Source of the DNA: CAZCAC01 sp964496575
GTDB lineage: Bacteria; Planctomycetota; UBA1135; GCA-002686595
DNA: 30,933 nt
Direction of reading: 5' to 3'
Assembly: GCA_964496575.1 (NCBI GenBank)
Contig: CAZCAC010000102.1
Coordinates: forward strand, 1-30,933
Each line of letters starts with the position of its first letter. Position 1 is the first letter of the stretch. Positions 19,575 through 27,460 of the stretch are shown piece by piece. The notes under the pieces were generated by a model, which did no database searches, had not been told where the DNA came from, and worked only from the letters and a program-made list of their open reading frames with translations. The position numbers and the translations under genes were made by a program.

Positions 19575-22373
19575 ATGACCCAGCCCGTATCGCGCCACAT
19601 CCTGCCCTTGGCCCTGCTTCCGGTCCTGCTGATTCCAGCCGCCTTCGGGCAGCAGGCCTACGACGTCGCCTGGGATACACCCGGGCCCGACTGCACCGCT
19701 TCGATGCCGCTGGGGAACGGCGACATCGGGCTCAACGCCTGGGTCGAGGAGAATGGCGACCTCTGCTTCTACATCGGCAAGACCGACGCCTGGGGAGACA
19801 ACGGGCGCCTGCTGAAGGTCGGCAAGGTGCGCGTCACTCTCGATCCGAATCCCATCGTCGAGGGTGCGCCGTTTCAGCAGGCGTTGCGCCTCGAGAGCGC
19901 GACGATGGAGGTTCGCTTCGGCGAGGGGGATACGGCGGTGACGGCGAAGCTCTGGGTCGACGCGAACAACCCGGTGATCCACTTCACCGCTCAGGGGCCG
20001 AAGCCGATGAGCGCGACCGCTGCGATCGAGCTGTGGCGTACCGAGCGCTTCGAGTTGCCTTCGATCGAGGTCAGCGACGTCCTGCTCGATCGTTCGAACC
20101 CCGACGGCTGGCGGGCGCCGACGGTGGTCGAGCCGGACACGGTGCTGTCGGAGCAGACGGGAAGGATCGGCTGGTACCACCACAACAGCAAATCGGTCGG
20201 GCCGGAGTTGACCGCGAAGGTCCAGGGCGTTGCCGGATTCCCGCGCCCCGACCCGCTGCTGCACCGGACCTTCGGGGTGGTCGTCCAGGGGCCGGGGGCG
20301 GAGAGGATCGACGATCATCGCCTGCGCACGCCTTCGGGCACGTCGCTCCGCCTCGACGTCTTCGTCCTCACCGAACATCCCGCCACGCCGGATGTGTGGC
20401 TGGAGCAGATGGAGGCGAAGATCGTCGAGGTGCAAGCGTCGCCCTTCGACTGGCGCGAGAGCGCGCACGAGGCCTGGTGGCAGGGCTTCTGGAAGCGGAG
20501 CTGGATCGACATCCGCTCCGGCGCGGCGAGCTCGCCTTCCCCCCTGGTGCCCGCGAACGACCACCCGCTGCGGATCGGGATCGACCAGGGAGGTGGCAAC
20601 CGCTTCGCCGGCGAGATCGGGCGCGCCTCGCTGCTGGCCCGCGCGCTGGGGTCCGACGAGATCGCGGGGCTGGCGGCGATGCCTCGCGAGTACGGCCTGG
20701 GGCCGCGCGACGAGGTCGTCTTCGTCGAGCAGCCGTCGGAGCCCGGTTTCACCGTCGAGGACTCGGCGGCGATCTCCTTCGGATCCGGTTTCACCGTCGA
20801 GGCCTGGCTGTTCCCCGGGGACCTGGGCAGCGGGGGCGGGCGGATCGTCGACAAGATCACACCGGGCCTCGACGACGGCTTCCTCTTCGATACCCACCCG
20901 GGACACAGCTTGCGGCTGATCACCGCCGAGGGCACGCTCACCGCTCGCGACGTGCTGCCGAAGGACACCTGGGTCCACGTCGCCGCGGTCGCCGACGCGG
21001 ACAGGGGCGAGCTCTGCCTCTACGTCGACGGGAAGCGGGTCGCCCGCGAGTCGGTGGAGCTGCTCGACGAAGCCTACCTGCTGAGTCGCGCCTACGCGCT
21101 GCAGCGCTTCATCGACGCCTGTGCCGGCCGTGGCGCCTTCCCGATCAAGTTCAACGGCTCGATCTTCACCGTGCCCAACCCCGGATCGCCCGGCGATGCC
21201 GACTACCGCCGGTGGGGGCCCGGCTACTGGTGGCAGAACACGCGGCTGCCCTACCTCAGCATGTGCGCCAGCGGCGACTTCGAGATGATGCAGCCGCTCT
21301 TCGAGATGTACGGCGGCGACGTGCTCGACCTCGCGGTGCATCGAACGAAGCGCTACTTCGATCACGGCGGCGCCTTTCTTCCCGAGTGCATCTACTTCTG
21401 GGGCGATGTCTTCAGCGAGAGCTACGGCTGGACACCGTTCGAGGAGCGCGGCGAGGACAAGCTGCAGGAGAGCGGCTGGCACAAGTGGGAGTGGGTCGCC
21501 GGCCCCGAGCTGGTGTGGATGATGCTGGAGTGTTACGACCACACGCTCGACGAGGGATTCCTGGGGGAGGTGGTGCTGCCGACGGCGCACGAGATTCTGA
21601 CCTTCTTCGACGAGCACTACGAGCTCGACGAACAGGGCAAGCTGCACATGTATCCCGCGCAAGCGGTGGAGACGTGGTGGGACTGCACCAACCCGATGCC
21701 GGAGGTCGCTGGCTTGCACGCGGTGACCGCGCGACTGCTCGCGCTGCCGGAGGAGCTGTCCCACCAGAGGCAGCGGGCCTTCTGGCGCCAGCTGCAGGCG
21801 AAGCTCCCGGATCTGCCGACCTGGGTCGAGGAGGGTGTCACGCTGCTCGCCCCCGCGGAGCGTTTCGAGCAGAAGCGCAATATCGAGAACCCCGAGCTGT
21901 ACGCGGTCTTCCCCTTCCGGCTGGTCTCGTTCGAGAAGGAGAACGCCGACCTCGGCCGGCGGACCTTCGAGCGACGCTGGGACCGAGGGAACTTCGGCTG
22001 GCGGCAGGAGGAGGTGTTCCTCGCGTATCTCGGCCTCGGCGAGCAGGCTCGCTCGAACCTGGTCGGTCGCGCGAAGAACAGCCACCCCGGCTCACGTTTT
22101 CCGGCGTTCTGGGGACCGAACTACGACTGGGTACCCGACCAGGATCACGGCGGGATCCTGATGAAGGCGTTGCAGGCGATGCTGCTGCAGAGCGAGGGCG
22201 AGACGATCTACCTCCTGCCCGCCTGGCCGAAGGACTGGGACGTGTCCTTCAGGCTGCACGCTCCACGACGGACGGTGATCGAGTGCGAGCTCGAGGGGGG
22301 AGAGGTTCGGTCGTTGAAGGTCACTCCCGAAGCGCGCGCGAAGGACGTCGTGGTCTGCGGGCCGGGGGGGTGA
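19575..22373 (+). CDS. Secreted GH95-like glycoside hydrolase (DUF5703 N-terminal domain) with inserted LamG module
   Basis: The 932-aa protein has a signal peptide (about 1-25, ending AAFG-QQ). It then shows the DUF5703/GH95-like N-terminal beta-sandwich (about 28-310: MPLGNGDIGLNAWVEENGDL, YIGKTDAWGDNGRLLKVGKV). Residues about 325-497 form a LamG/concanavalin-like module (GFTVEAWLFPGDLG, WVHVAAVAD, LCLYVDGKRVA). The alpha/alpha-barrel catalytic region resumes at about 503-930 (YALQRFIDACAGRGAFPIKF, RWGPGYWWQNTRLPYL, FLPECIYFWGDV). GH95 enzymes include alpha-fucosidases and alpha-galactosidases; the sugar cleaved here is not determined. LamG usually binds glycans. Residues about 331-365 resemble the end of a LamG domain yet come before its beginning. 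The start is supported by AGGAGG 8 bases upstream. Confidence 0.88.
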   Translation: MTQPVSRHILPLALLPVLLIPAAFGQQAYDVAWDTPGPDCTASMPLGNGDIGLNAWVEENGDLCFYIGKTDAWGDNGRLLKVGKVRVTLDPNPIVEGAPFQQALRLESATMEVRFGEGDTAVTAKLWVDANNPVIHFTAQGPKPMSATAAIELWRTERFELPSIEVSDVLLDRSNPDGWRAPTVVEPDTVLSEQTGRIGWYHHNSKSVGPELTAKVQGVAGFPRPDPLLHRTFGVVVQGPGAERIDDHRLRTPSGTSLRLDVFVLTEHPATPDVWLEQMEAKIVEVQASPFDWRESAHEAWWQGFWKRSWIDIRSGAASSPSPLVPANDHPLRIGIDQGGGNRFAGEIGRASLLARALGSDEIAGLAAMPREYGLGPRDEVVFVEQPSEPGFTVEDSAAISFGSGFTVEAWLFPGDLGSGGGRIVDKITPGLDDGFLFDTHPGHSLRLITAEGTLTARDVLPKDTWVHVAAVADADRGELCLYVDGKRVARESVELLDEAYLLSRAYALQRFIDACAGRGAFPIKFNGSIFTVPNPGSPGDADYRRWGPGYWWQNTRLPYLSMCASGDFEMMQPLFEMYGGDVLDLAVHRTKRYFDHGGAFLPECIYFWGDVFSESYGWTPFEERGEDKLQESGWHKWEWVAGPELVWMMLECYDHTLDEGFLGEVVLPTAHEILTFFDEHYELDEQGKLHMYPAQAVETWWDCTNPMPEVAGLHAVTARLLALPEELSHQRQRAFWRQLQAKLPDLPTWVEEGVTLLAPAERFEQKRNIENPELYAVFPFRLVSFEKENADLGRRTFERRWDRGNFGWRQEEVFLAYLGLGEQARSNLVGRAKNSHPGSRFPAFWGPNYDWVPDQDHGGILMKALQAMLLQSEGETIYLLPAWPKDWDVSFRLHAPRRTVIECELEGGEVRSLKVTPEARAKDVVVCGPGG

Positions 22374-22393
22374 CGGGGGAGTGCAGCGGGCGG

Positions 22394-22445
22394 ACGGAGA
22401 GGACTCCGTGCCGGCGTGGCGTCCGCCTTCGGCGAACACCACGCC
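22394..22445. terminator. Possible bidirectional terminator between convergent genes
   Basis: Between the two convergent stops lie a hairpin ACGGAG/CTCCGT (22394-22409) and a nested one with outer arms GGCGTGG (22413-22419) and CCACGCC (22439-22445) and inner arms CGCC/GGCG (22424-22434). There is no T-run, so termination is inferred from position and structure only. Confidence 0.35.
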
Positions 22446-22483
22446 TCCAGCGAACCCACCCGTGCGGAGCACCCGCGAAACAA

Positions 22484-23152
22484 TCAATCGACGCGATCGA
22501 GCAACTCCAGCAACGCCTCCGGTCGTTCGATCACCACCTCGGCCCCGCTCTCGACGAGCTCCTCGGTCGGCCGGAATCCCCAGGCCGCGCCGACGGAGTA
22601 CATCCCCGCCCCCTGCGCCGTCTTCATATCGGTGTTCGTGTCGCCGAGGTAGAGGAAGCGCGCCGGCGCGAGCCCCATCTCCCCGGCGATCGCCAGCGCC
22701 GCCGTGGGATCTGGCTTGCACGGCCACCCCGCGCGCGCGCCGCGCACGATCTCGAAGTCCTGCGGATCGAGCAGTTCCTCGACGCACAACTGCGTGAACG
22801 CTTCGGGCTTGTTCGAGTAGACCACCAGCCTCATTCCGGCGGCCCGTAGCTCGCGCAGCAGGACGTCGACGCCGTCGTAGGGCCGGCTCTTCACGTTCCA
22901 GCGCTGGCGGTAAGCGGTGCGCATCTCCTCCACCGCGGCGGCTACGGTCTCCGCGTCGCGCGACTCCTCGGGCAGCGTCCGCCACACGAGCTTCTCGATG
23001 CCGTCGCCTACGTAGTACCGGTAGGCATCGAGCGCGTGCGTCGGATGCCCCCGCGCCGCGAGCACCGCGTTCATCGAGTCGCTCAGGTCCTCGAGGGTGT
23101 CCAGCAGGGTCCCGTCGAGGTCGAAGAGCACCGCGTCGAATCGTCGTCCCAT
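22484..23152 (-). CDS. gph: HAD-family phosphatase, phosphoglycolate phosphatase-like
   Basis: The 222-aa protein carries the four HAD motifs: nucleophile motif VLFDLDGTLLDT (Asp11, Asp13), motif II YSNK (Ser113), the motif III Lys in PCKPDP (Lys146) and motif IV LGDTNTDM (Asp171, Asp175). A helical cap follows motif I (about 18-85). It matches the Gph-type enzymes that clear 2-phosphoglycolate formed by DNA repair or RuBisCO oxygenation, though other HAD phosphatases of this size share the layout. I chose the ATG at 23152 because AGGA lies 8 bases before it; an ATG at 23161 (3 residues longer) is too close to that site. Much longer in-frame extensions have no support. Confidence 0.82.
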   Translation of the reverse strand: MGRRFDAVLFDLDGTLLDTLEDLSDSMNAVLAARGHPTHALDAYRYYVGDGIEKLVWRTLPEESRDAETVAAAVEEMRTAYRQRWNVKSRPYDGVDVLLRELRAAGMRLVVYSNKPEAFTQLCVEELLDPQDFEIVRGARAGWPCKPDPTAALAIAGEMGLAPARFLYLGDTNTDMKTAQGAGMYSVGAAWGFRPTEELVESGAEVVIERPEALLELLDRVD

Positions 23153-23486
23153 TCGGACCATCCTAGCGATCTGATCGCTGTCCCGAGCCGGTCCGGCGGT
23201 TCGATCTTCCAGGGAAACTCTAGCGGTGCACACCCGTTGCTCATGATCGGCCTTGCGAGCTCGAGACTCTCGTGACCGCGATCCAGATGATCCGAGGATT
23301 GCCAGAACCACCGTCCGAGCCTCGGACATTCCCGATGGCGGACGGCGGTCGAAGGCACGATCGAGGCCACCGCCTTCCGGCTCGCGATCACCTGTGGCTC
23401 GTCCGACGCGGAGAGTACATGCGGTGACGATCGTGGGTCTACGAGGCAACGACTCATTCCGGCCATGCGCCGAAAGAGAGAGAAGA
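23153..23486. promoter_or_regulatory. 334-bp divergent intergenic region with two 15-bp palindromes
   Basis: No gene is convincing here. Two perfect 7-1-7 palindromes stand out: AGCGATC-T-GATCGCT at 23165-23179, just upstream of the HAD phosphatase start, and GTCCGAG-C-CTCGGAC at 23313-23327, near the middle. Their sequences differ, so they are not two copies of one site. Both could be regulator-binding sites. A purine-rich stretch (GAAAGAGAGAGAAG) directly before the ATG at 23487 is the likely ribosome site of the beta-helix gene. Confidence 0.4.
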
Positions 23487-23956
23487 ATGCTACACAAGAA
23501 CCTCTTGCGATCTTCCAGTTCAATCGCCACGGCAATGCTGGCGATCTCCATTCCCGCAATGGCAGCCGACCTGATCGTCCCGTCGGTTGCCTACCCGACC
23601 ATTCAATCCGCGATCAACGCGGCGGTAGCGGGAGACCGGGTGCTCGTCGCGAGCGGCACCTACAACGAGAGGATCAACTTCCTCGGAACAGCCGTCGAGG
23701 TGAGGCACGATCCACAAGACGGGTTCGAAGCTGTGATCGATGGCCTGGGAGTAACCGGCGCTCCGATGGTGACGTTCGAGAATGGCGAGGGGCGAAGCAG
23801 CATCCTCACTGGATTCGTGATCAAGAACGGGCGGTCCACCGATGGTGGTGGGATCAAGATCGATGACGCCGAACCCACCATCATCAACTGCAAGCTGGAC
23901 AACAACACGGCGACTGGCTCTGGCGGTGGCGTGCACATCCTGGATGGTCTCAATGA

Positions 23957-23961
23957 CATTG
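23957..23961. repeat. Target-site duplication, left copy (CATTG)
   Basis: CATTG directly precedes the left terminal repeat of the element and recurs at 24165-24169 directly after its right terminal repeat, in the same orientation. Keeping a single copy restores the beta-helix reading frame exactly, which supports a 5-bp duplication. Confidence 0.85.
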
Positions 23962-24164
23962 CAGGGCTCCTGACACATGCGCCCCGATTCATGCAACCAT
24001 CCGCTCATGGCTCAGCAGGGAAACGGCGTGTCGGGCTCGCTCCCTGGTCGGTGTCGATCGCGGCCCCCGTCAAAGCGTTGCATACCTTATGACGCACCCC
24101 CTCATCGTGAATGAACGGCATTCGGCCAATGCCGCCACTCCACGCACCTATGTCAGGAGCCCTG
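23962..24164. mobile_element. 203-bp MITE-like non-autonomous element
   Basis: The element has perfect 14-bp terminal inverted repeats: CAGGGCTCCTGACA at 23962-23975 and its complement TGTCAGGAGCCCTG at 24151-24164. A 5-bp direct repeat (CATTG) flanks it. It is too short to encode a transposase and has no convincing ORF, so it must have been moved in trans by a related element. A 13-bp copy of the same end occurs at 30885 in this window. The IS family was not identified from sequence alone. Confidence 0.85.
24151..24164. repeat. Right terminal inverted repeat of the MITE-like element
   Basis: TGTCAGGAGCCCTG is the exact complement of 23962-23975. Beyond 14 bases the two ends diverge (CATGCGCC on the left, TAGGTGCG on the complement of the right). 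It is followed by CATTG at 24165-24169. Confidence 0.85.
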
Positions 24165-25346
24165 CATTGGCGCCGTGGGCCCGCTCTTCGATGATTGCGT
24201 GTTCATCGAAAACACCTCCTATCAGATGGGTGGTGGTGCGTTCGTCTACTTCGCCATGGCGACCTTCGTAGACTGCGACTTCCTCGACAACACGGCCACT
24301 GGCTATGCCGGCATCGGCGGCGGCGGGGTCGTAGTTGACGACCAATCCGAGGTACTTCTCGAACGTTGCGAGATAGCGGAGAATGCCGCCGTGACCGGTG
24401 ATGGCGGTGGGGTCTACTGCCACTACTACGCAGAACTCGAGATCCACGACAGCTTCATCTTTGGAAACGAAGCGCAGAGTGGCAACGGTGGCGGCGTTCG
24501 GGTCGGTGGCCAGAGCACCGCGGACTGCATCGGGTGCAGCTTCGCCGAGAACATTGCCACTGAAGGCGGTGGTGTATACATCATGGGGTCGTCCACCCAG
24601 ACCCTCATCAACAGCATCCTCTGGCAAAACGCGGCCACCAGCGGCAACGGACCCCAGATCGCAATCCGCGGGGCCGGTTCCACCCTCAACGTCGACTTCT
24701 GCGATGTGGATGGCGACCTCGGCAACGTCTACGACCCCGACTGGGCCAACGTGAACTGGGTGTCCGCCATCGACGTGGACCCGCTGTTCGTCGACCAGGC
24801 TCAGGGAAACCTCCACCTGCAAGCCGAGTCCGAGTGCATCGACGCCGGGGATCAGAGCCAGACCGCCTCCGTGTTCGACATCGACCGTGAGGCGCGTCTC
24901 TACAACGAAGTGGACATCGGCGCCGACGAGCGCGGCCCGATGGTCTGCGAGCCCCACTTCATCGACTACGCCACCGGCGGCACGGTGACCTTCCACCTCG
25001 ACGCGGGCTCCGGCGGCGCGAACCGGATGTTCCTGATCGCGGGCTCCAGCTCGGGGATCAGCGGATTCCAGTGGGGATCGCTCTGGATCCCCCTCGTCTG
25101 GGATTGGTACACCGACTACACCATCTCGGGAGCCGTTCCCGGCTTCGTGGGCTTCCTGGACGGAAACGGCAAGGCCACGGTAGACCTGGACATTCCGACC
25201 ATGGTCGGCAGTAGCCTGATCGGCACCGACTTCAACCACGCCTTCGTGTACCTGCTCCCCGGCCAAGGCGCCGTCTGGGTGAGCAACGCCTGCACGTTCG
25301 AGCTCGACCTGTACTAGCCCGATACCCGCTGGCACGACCTGAACCC

Positions 25347-25390
25347 GGGTGCCCCGGACCTTCCCTCGAGGGGGATGGGCCGGGGCACCC
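25347..25390. terminator. Long hairpin terminator between convergent genes
   Basis: Perfect 11-bp arms GGGTGCCCCGG (25347-25357) and CCGGGGCACCC (25380-25390) enclose a further near-complementary stem (TCCC...GGGGA around TCGA). It sits in the 79 bases between the stops of the beta-helix gene and brxL, so it can serve both strands. There is a C/T-rich stretch but no pure T-run on the + side. Confidence 0.65.
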
Positions 25391-25396
25391 TCCCCT

Positions 25397-27460
25397 CTAC
25401 TCCATCAGGCCCTTGAACACTGCGTCCGTAGGTTCACTGTAGAACTCGATATTGATTTTCGTCCAGATTCCATCGGGGAGGTCGTTCAACGCCCGGCGAG
25501 CCGCGACGGGCATCAGCAGGGTGGCGGCCTGCTTGTCGAGGGCCAGCTCCGCGATCGCCACCGGGTTCTGGAGCATCTCGATCGATCCGCCGAGGTTGAG
25601 GGGGCCGACGATAATGGTCCCGCCTCGCGTGCTCCGCTCGAGAAGTCCGCCAACGAGAGCGATGAGCAGGGGAAGTCCCAGGCCAGTACCTGACTTGTCC
25701 GCGTCAAAAGGGCGCAGCTGGATCGAGAACTCGTGGCCACGTGGGTCGCGGTCGCCGACGAGTTGTTTCGCCCGCGTGTAGAGGTTCTGCTCGCCGACCT
25801 TGACGCTCTCGCGGAATGCCGGCGGCTGAGGGTGGTTCAAGATCTTGGCACCACTGCCCGGTCCGACGGCGATCTCGATCCGGTAGAGGCTGGCTCCGGT
25901 CTCACCGCTTCCGGGGCCGATCGCCCAGACCTGCCCCGGGGGAAGCGGGTCGCCATCGATCGCCTCGTCGCTGTGCAGCTCCGGCGTCGCGACGAATTGC
26001 TCCACGCCGTCCATGCCCATCGTGTAGCTGAAGTGGGTGTTCCGGAACTCGCTCTTCAGGCAGCGCTTTTGCTGCTCCTTGACCCGTCGGCGCGACTCTA
26101 GAGCGAGGCGGACGATCCACTCCAGATCCTCGTCGGGCACGGGCATCTCGGGATCCGGGAACAGGAGTTTCAGGAGGCCGGAGACGGTCTTCTGAGCCGC
26201 ATTGATGTCACGGCCGCTCAGGGCTCCGCCCCAGAAGACCCGCCCTTGCAGAACCGAGATACGGCTCGTCTGTCGCAGGCGGCTCCAGCACTCGCTCAGA
26301 AAATCGCTGACCAGACCGAAGTGATCCGTGAGGTGGTCACCCGGGTTCAGCTTCGGGAAATCCCAGCCGGGTGCGAAGGCGTGAAGGCGGTCCTGGAACG
26401 CCGTATCGTCGCGCATCTCGGGGGGAAGGGGACTCAAGAGATGCCCGATGCGCTGCTGCTGCTCCACGTCGACGTCGAAGTTGCCGACCATCACCAGTCC
26501 CCCCTCGGCCCGGATGCTCTCCTTGCCACGGCTGAACTCACCGGACTCCATGTAGCCCTTCATGATGTTCACGCCATCCTTCGAGTCGAAGGAGATGCCG
26601 GACACCTCGTCGAAGCAGACCACGTCGTACTGACAGACGAGACCACGTTGGCCGCTGGCGTTGTTCACGAACATCTTGGCGACCGTGGCCTTGCCGCCGG
26701 AGATGAGGTGTGAGTAGGGCGAGATCTGCTGGTAGATGTGACTCTTGCCCGTCCCTCGTGGCCCGAGCTCGACCAGGTTGAAGTTTCGCTCCACGAAGGG
26801 GACCATCCGCAGAAGCACGACTCTCTGGGCTCGCTCGTCGAGGGCGGACGGCTCCAGACCGACAGACCGCATGAGAAATCCTCGCCACTCCTCGGTCGTG
26901 AACCCCTGCCGGCCCTTGGCGAAGACGGTCAGCACATCCGGCTTCGACATCTGGATCGGACGGAGCGCCGCGATTCGAAACGGCCTTCCGTTCTTCTCCT
27001 GTGCGATCAAGGCGTCGTATTCGAGCGTGACCTCGGCGTAGAAGCCGTCGGTCAGCATCCGCTCGTTCTCCTTGACCAGGTTGTCGGGAATCTGCACTCC
27101 TTTCAGGGCAAGGCTGGGAAGCTCGGCGACGTAGCAGTCGTTCTTGGTGTCGAGCTTGGCTCGAACGATGTCGATCAGCTTGACCGAACCGTTTTCTCGC
27201 GCCTTGGCCTTGAACAGTTCCTCGTCCCCGGTGCGTACCGTACGCCCCTGAAGCTGTTTCTCGACGATCGCGAGGCCCTCCTCGATCTCACCGGGATCCG
27301 TGCTTGCGCAGTACCGACCCAGCAGGAACTCGACCACGTAGGTCGGCACGGGGAACTGCTGGGCGTAGCGCCGCACGAGGTCCTTGCGTACCAGGTAACC
27401 ATCCAGGGCTGCCGCTGCTACTCGGTCCAGATCGTCCATTTCGATCGTTGTCATGCTCAT
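25397..27460 (-). CDS. brxL: BREX system Lon-like AAA+ protein BrxL
   Basis: The 687-aa protein matches BrxL of BREX phage-defence systems, a DNA-binding AAA+ ring protein with a C-terminal Lon-like domain. Visible features: an N-terminal region (about 1-200) with LPSLALKGVQIPDNLVKENE, Walker A GPRGTGKSH at 233-241, Walker B VVCFDEV at 280-286, the sensor region GLVMVGNFDVD (about 321-331), and a Lon-like C-terminal fold (about 590-687: GTGLGLPLLIALVGGLLER, IIVGPLNLGGSIEMLQ). The usual Lon Ser-Lys dyad is not seen: GTGLG stands where the PSAG motif is expected, and GGSIEM where the Lys-bearing loop is expected. The domain is therefore probably not a protease. The gene starts 4 bases inside the end of pglZ (ATGA), so the two are translationally coupled. 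Confidence 0.93.
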   Translation of the reverse strand: MSMTTIEMDDLDRVAAAALDGYLVRKDLVRRYAQQFPVPTYVVEFLLGRYCASTDPGEIEEGLAIVEKQLQGRTVRTGDEELFKAKARENGSVKLIDIVRAKLDTKNDCYVAELPSLALKGVQIPDNLVKENERMLTDGFYAEVTLEYDALIAQEKNGRPFRIAALRPIQMSKPDVLTVFAKGRQGFTTEEWRGFLMRSVGLEPSALDERAQRVVLLRMVPFVERNFNLVELGPRGTGKSHIYQQISPYSHLISGGKATVAKMFVNNASGQRGLVCQYDVVCFDEVSGISFDSKDGVNIMKGYMESGEFSRGKESIRAEGGLVMVGNFDVDVEQQQRIGHLLSPLPPEMRDDTAFQDRLHAFAPGWDFPKLNPGDHLTDHFGLVSDFLSECWSRLRQTSRISVLQGRVFWGGALSGRDINAAQKTVSGLLKLLFPDPEMPVPDEDLEWIVRLALESRRRVKEQQKRCLKSEFRNTHFSYTMGMDGVEQFVATPELHSDEAIDGDPLPPGQVWAIGPGSGETGASLYRIEIAVGPGSGAKILNHPQPPAFRESVKVGEQNLYTRAKQLVGDRDPRGHEFSIQLRPFDADKSGTGLGLPLLIALVGGLLERSTRGGTIIVGPLNLGGSIEMLQNPVAIAELALDKQAATLLMPVAARRALNDLPDGIWTKINIEFYSEPTDAVFKGLME

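Larger units (their letters stand above)
23487..25317 (+). pseudogene. Secreted right-handed beta-helix protein, interrupted by a 203-bp element
   Basis: The gene opens with a signal peptide (about residues 1-27, ending IPAMA-A), then YPTIQSAINAAVAGDRVLVA, the usual first rung of right-handed beta-helix (DUF1565/pectate-lyase-like) proteins, and rungs such as IINCKLDNNTATGSGGGVHI. At 23957 the frame runs into an inserted element and stops at 24092, giving a 201-aa fragment. The second part is open from 24175 to 25317 in the next frame, with more rungs (DCDFLDNTATGYAGIGGGGV; CSFAENIATEGGGVYIM) and a beta-rich C-terminal tail. Deleting 208 bases (the element plus one CATTG) joins them as GLNDIGAVGPLFDDCVF and gives 540 aa. 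Such proteins are secreted or surface-bound and often bind or cleave polysaccharides; no catalytic residues are evident. Its codons look less GC-extreme than those of its neighbours. Confidence 0.85.

Noticed and set aside
19485..22085. 866-codon minus-strand frame opposite the GH95-like gene, and the long + frame at 13872-16010 opposite the transglutaminase gene
   Set aside because: Both are antisense shadows of genes with signal peptides and recognisable domains, and neither shows a domain of its own.
23153..23551. Extension of the HAD phosphatase upstream to 23551 (355 aa)
   Set aside because: The extra residues are low-complexity and unlike any HAD protein; motif I starts naturally near the N-terminus from the ATG at 23152, which has an AGGA site 8 bases upstream.
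23962..24164. Coding capacity or a small RNA inside the 203-bp element
   Set aside because: Open frames in it are short and are continuations of the host frame; no promoter or RNA fold beyond the terminal repeats is convincing.
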